NCBI GenBank assembly: GCA_020809705.1 | Contig: CP085827.1 | Coordinates: 2,170,001 to 2,234,000 of the forward strand | Direction: 5' to 3' | Source of the DNA: Calonectria ilicicola | Taxonomy: Eukaryota; Ascomycota; Sordariomycetes; Hypocreales; Nectriaceae | DNA length: 64,000 nt | Shown here: piece by piece, positions 59,926 through 64,000 of the stretch | How the letters are laid out: each line of letters starts with the position of its first letter | How positions within the stretch are numbered: the stretch's first letter is position 1 | The notes under the pieces: model-generated | Seen by the model: the letters and a program-made list of their open reading frames with translations, nothing else | Told to the model about the DNA's origin: nothing | Database searches by the model: none | Made by a program: the position numbers and the translations under genes

Positions 59926-62497
59926 ATGAAGATTTCGGCTCTCCTGAGCGTCGCCGGCCTGGCCACCCTTTCCCACGGCCTCGTCGCTCGCGACCATGAT
60001 AATCACGACTACTATGTTCTCCACCTCGACCGCTCGACTACCCCCGAGCAAGTAGCGAACCGCCTCGGGCTGAGGCATGAGGGCCCCCTCGGCCTAGACC
60101 ACCATCACGTATTCCGATCCCCCAAGACCGACCACGACCTTGTCAAGAGAGAGATTCAAGATCGCAGGAGAAGGAAACGCGATGATAGTGGCTCGGATCC
60201 CCTCGACAGTGTTCTTCTTGCCACGAAACAGGTGCCTCGCATGCACCTCGAGAAGCGAGCTCCTCCCCCACCTCGCTTTGGACCTTCCCGTCGCAGCCTC
60301 CTGCCCCGGGGCGGCCAGGCAACAATAAAGCAATCCGAGGTTATGAAGGCTCTCGACATTTCCGATCCTATATTCACGGAGCAATGGCATCTCTTGAACC
60401 CTAACGCTGGCGAGACCGGCCACGACGTCAACGTCACTGGCCTCTGGCTCGAAGGTATTACTGGAAAGAATGCTACAGTCGCTATTGTCGATGACGGTTT
60501 GGACATGAATAGCAAGGATCTTGCGCCCAACTACTTTGCCGAGGGATCCTGGGACTTCAACGACCACGACGAAAGCCCCGCTCCCGAACTGTCCGACGAC
60601 AGGCACGGCACTCGATGCGCGGGAGAGGTCGCGGCCGCTCGCAACGACGTGTGCGGTGTTGGTGTCGCCTACGACTCCAGAATCGCCGGTCTTCGAATCC
60701 TAAGCAAGGCTATCACCGATGCTGACGAGGCCGAGGCCATGATGTACAAGTACCAGGACACCCAGATTTACTCATGCTCGTGGGGCCCTTCAGATGACGG
60801 CCGAACCATGGAAGCTCCTGGTGTCCTTATCAGGAGGGCTATGCTCCAGGCCATTCAAAAGGGCCGTGGAGGCCTGGGATCTATCTACGTCTTCGCTAGC
60901 GGCAACGGCGCTGCAAATGGCGACAACTGCAACTTTGACGGCTACACCAACTCAATTTACAGCATCACTGTTGGTGCTGTTGACCACACTGGCGCACACC
61001 CTTACTACTCGGAGCATTGCTCGGCTCAGCTTGTTGTTACCTATAGCAGTGGCAACGGTGACGCGATTGTAAGTGGTTTTGACCAATAATGAAGATTGAG
61101 CTCAGGGGCTAACATGATCACTAGCACACCACCGATGTTGGAACAAATGCCTGCTACAGTAACCATGGAGGTACTTCTGCTGCTGCCCCTCTGGCTGCCG
61201 GTATCTTCGCCTTGGTCATGCAGGTTCGACCCGACCTGACTTGGAGAGATATGCAGTACCTCGCAATGGACACCGCGGTTCCTATTGATGATGGCGAGGC
61301 TGAATGGCAAAAGACAAGCATTGGCAAGCAGTTCAGTCACACTTTTGGATACGGCAAGATCGATTCGTACGCTCTCGTTGAAAAGGCCAAGGAATGGAAG
61401 AATGTCAAGCCACAGGGCTGGTACTTTTCTCCTTGGATTCACATCAAGAAGGACATTCCCCAGGGCGCTGAAGGCTTGACCTCCACCTTTGAGGTCACAG
61501 CTGACATGCTCAAGGACTCCAACTTGGAACGTGTTGAGCATGTCACTGTCACCATGAATATTGACCACACTCGCCGTGGTGACTTGAGCGTTGACTTGAT
61601 CAGCCCCGAGGGTGTAGTCAGTCACATTGCCGTTGTCCGTAAGCTCGACTCTGCTGAGTCAGGATACAAGAAATGGACCTTCATGAGCGTTGCTCACTGG
61701 TATGTCTTGTTCTTATTGCAAGCTGTATCAAGCTAACATTTAACAGGGGTGAATCTGGTGTCGGAAAGTGGACCGTCATTGTCCGAGATACTGAGGAGAA
61801 CGAGTTCAAGGGCAAGTTCATCGACTGGCATCTGAAGCTGTGGGGAGAGTCAATCGACGCCAAAAAGGCCACTCTTCTGCCCATGCCTTCGGAGCACGAC
61901 GACGATGACCATGATGCCATCCAGCCTACCGCGACCAAGCCTGCTTCAGAACCTACCGAGATTGTAACAAAGCCTTCGGATCATCCTGAACGACCAACCA
62001 AGAACCCCGCCCAGCCAAGCGTCACCGAGGCGCCATCCCCTACCGGTACCAAGGAAGCTCAAGAGACCACCTCGTCGGCATCGTCTTGGGTGTCATGGCT
62101 CCCCGACTTTGGCTCCAAGAAGGTTTGGATTTATGGTGCCATTGGCTTGATTGCCGCCTTCTGTCTTGGCCTGGGTATCTACCTCTGGATCGCTCGCCGA
62201 CGTCGTCTCAACAACTCTCGTGACAACTACGAATTCGAGCTTATTGACGAGGAAGAGGCCGAGGGTCTTAACTCCGGAGAAAAGGCAGCTGGTGGCAAGT
62301 CGCGCCGAACTCGTGGTGGCGAGTTGTATGATGCCTTTGCTGAAGGAAGCGACGACGAACAATTTGCAGACTATCGCGACGGATCAAATGAGCGTCTAGG
62401 CGAGGAGCCGGAGCACTATGCAGTCGGCGAAGACAGCGATGATGACAGTGTGGACGAAAAGAACGAGTCAAAGCCCCTGAGCGGTAGCTCGCGATAA
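59926..62497 (+). CDS. kex2: Kexin (Kex2) subtilisin-like proprotein convertase
   Basis: Late-Golgi serine protease cutting after dibasic sites in secreted precursors. Exons 59926-61068, 61125-61699 and 61747-62497 give 822 aa. Signal peptide MKISALLSVAGLATLSHG, then a prodomain with many basic sites (DRRRRKRDD, LEKRA). The S8 domain has catalytic Asp189 (AIVDDGLD), His227 (DRHGTRCAGE), oxyanion Asn327 (ASGNGAANGDNC) and Ser399 (GGTSAAAP). The P/Homo B domain follows (DHTRRGDLSVDLISPEG and WTVIVRDT). Next come a Thr/Pro/Ser-rich stalk, one transmembrane helix at about 699-722, and an acidic cytosolic tail containing YEFELIDEEE, a likely Golgi-retrieval signal. All convertase hallmarks are intact. 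Confidence 0.95.
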
Positions 62498-62944
62498 CCG
62501 GCAACGGCAGCATACAATACGCCACTTGAAAGATTGCCCCCTGCGACCTCTTCCCCTGAAAATCGTGGAACTGAAAATAAATAAATAAACAAGTTTATTT
62601 GTTTATTTTATTTGCACGCTGGGGACAATCTTTCAAGGGCTGTATCGTATAAACAAACAGGCGTATGAAGCATATGTACACGACTGGGCCCTGAGCATTT
62701 TGGCATATGGGATTTGGGCTTGGTGTAGCCCCTCGAATTGCATGGGACGGCTGGAGTTTTTGAAAGTGACTTATTGTCTTTGCGCATTTTTAATCAATAG
62801 ATGAACTTTGGATTAGCAATTGTCGTCTTGTGATGCTGTGCACTGAGTAGTTAGTAATTCCGGATCGGAGTGTCTTAGCGATGAGTATGATGTTGAAAAA
62901 TTCCCAATTATCAATTTTGTTGAAGCTTGCATCCATTTGCGAAC
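62498..62944. other. Tail-to-tail intergenic with A+T palindrome
   Basis: Between convergent kex2 and the last regulator gene. It holds the inverted repeat at 62574-62612 and otherwise T-rich 3' flank sequence. Confidence 0.5.
62574..62612. terminator. A+T inverted repeat, likely two-way 3'-end signal
   Basis: AAATAAATAAAC faces GTTTATTTGTTTATTT with a spacer of only a few bases. Read on either strand it supplies AATAAA-like polyadenylation elements, and it sits 80 bp past the kex2 stop. The role is inferred from position and composition. Confidence 0.35.
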
Positions 62945-64000
62945 CTATTTTCCAGCCCATTGATGTGGATAGGTGATGTCTAATTTAATGGGAATTTTAT
63001 TTTCCATGGCCCAATCCAAGTATCCTTCAGCCAACTTTCTCATAGTTTCGACCCGGCACACCTCCACTCCTTCATTCCCTTGTACCTCAAGATTTTCTTT
63101 TTCTCTCTCCAGTGCTACAATCGCCATTTGGAACGCAGTCGCCATGAAGAAAGGAGCGGTTGCCCTGCTTTCTCTCAGCGAAGCATAGGCGATTGCCTTC
63201 AACACTTCTTGCGTGCACCTCATAAGTTGCGCTCGATGTTGTTCCACCTTCTCATTGTATTGTGCGTGAAAATCGGGTGGTTGGATGGTGAGAATAGATC
63301 CTAGCATGTCAGTCATAAATATATGGAGTGTCATGATGGTTGTCCAGTAGAGAGCCACAGCATGGTACTCTCCCATCGAGTGAAATGACAAAACTGTATC
63401 AAAGAGTGATTGAAAGTCTGAGTTGAGAGTGAACCAGAGTTGGTCCCCCATCCTGGAATCCACTGCAAACTCTTGATGGCATGAAAGCCATGTCGCCAAT
63501 GGTATTTCACAGGTAGCCAAGTTCCAGCATATTCTCAACGACTCAATACGTTGCAAAATGGCTTCTGTTGCCTCGTACAAGTCGGCCAGTGTCAATTCAA
63601 GAGAAGCATAATCTCGCGGGGCTGTGTTGGGTATCTTAGCCAGCAGTTTATCGTATCGAGCCATGATATCCACAATGGGGGCAATGTCCGTCATAAGGGA
63701 ATCAAGAGCACCGAAAAGTGTGCTGTGAAAGCCAGAATCCTGGTTTGGGTCATTAATCAATAACGGCCTTGTTTCTGACCTCCAAGCTGCGAGAATAGGT
63801 GATGTTTGTTTCCAATTGTAATCCGAGGGAATATTCGGCTGCCTTGATGATAGTGTTTGTAAAATCTGTCCTTGTTAATCGCATGTTTAATGATTCACAT
63901 AGTCAGGTAAACATACAAGAAGCAAGCGCGATGTTGCCAGTAATTTAATATTGTTATTTGAGTACACATGATCTGTGCCTCGAAGAACAATTGTATCTGC
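62945..64000 (-). CDS. Fungal transcription-factor-like protein, C-terminal part (5' end outside window)
   Basis: Minus-strand exons >64000-63917 and 63865-62945 with a GTATGT..GGACAG intron; 335 visible residues, phase 0 across the join. It is all-helical, with no signal peptide. Segments such as LMTDIAPIVDIMARYDKLLAK, LQRIESLRICWNLA, YHAVALYWTTIMTLHIFM and a closing PFFMATAFQMAIVAL..YLDWAMENK match the C-terminal halves of fungal Zn2Cys6 'C6 finger' proteins. The zinc cluster itself would lie beyond the right edge, so DNA binding is inferred. Convergent with kex2. Confidence 0.7.

Noticed and set aside
60094..61625. Minus-strand frames of 170 and 194 codons
   Set aside because: Antisense shadows of kex2.
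1..64000. CRISPR arrays, bacterial operons, phage or plasmid features
   Set aside because: None seen; gene structure is eukaryotic throughout.

Overview
The window looks like nuclear DNA of a filamentous ascomycete, most likely a sordariomycete and possibly Hypocreales; the order is inferred from protein style, not from a search. Supporting signs are short introns of about 45-75 bp with GT..AG ends and CTAAC-type branch points, Zn2Cys6 regulators, a Kex2 protease, a MUP1-type permease, a CYP53-like P450, and LTR retrotransposons collapsed to A+T by repeat-induced point mutation (RIP). I find no bacterial, viral or CRISPR features.

Layout. 1-4146: the 3' end of an aldo-keto reductase, an APH-like kinase gene and a small gene of unknown function. 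4147-17735: one 13.6 kb retrotransposon nest. A Ty1/copia element (175 bp LTRs, target duplication TTTTA) is interrupted by a Ty3/gypsy element (397 bp LTRs, target duplication ATAAT). Both internal regions are RIP-destroyed, while the outer ends of their LTRs are spared. 18112-31616: a ten-exon methionine permease, a 3-hydroxyacyl-CoA dehydratase (PHS1), a FEX/CrcB fluoride exporter, a Zn2Cys6 regulator, an AHSA1-like protein, a short inverted-repeat element and a divergent 6-phosphogluconate dehydrogenase. 33214-40080: a second Zn2Cys6 regulator, two 5'-truncated gene pieces lying head to head, an F-box-like protein and a small secreted cysteine-rich protein. 42047-52014: an M13 metallopeptidase, a single-pass protein with a cysteine-rich ectodomain, a CYP53-like P450 and a Dal5-type transporter. 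53582-64000: an intron-containing tRNA-Leu(CAG), MutY, a mitochondrial phosphate carrier, Kex2, and the C-terminal part of a regulator running off the right edge.

How the genes relate. Most are independent housekeeping or accessory genes. The one plausible functional pair is the convergent P450 and organic-anion transporter (48509-52014). Kex2, the M13 peptidase and the two surface or secreted proteins all belong to the secretory route but are not clustered as a unit. I do not see a convincing new multi-gene system. The most informative structure is the nested, end-spared RIP element, followed by the head-to-head truncation breakpoint near 36.85 kb and the small inverted-repeat element at 28.8-29.0 kb. 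Exon borders were derived by hand from reading frame and splice consensus; unless stated, all joins are in frame.
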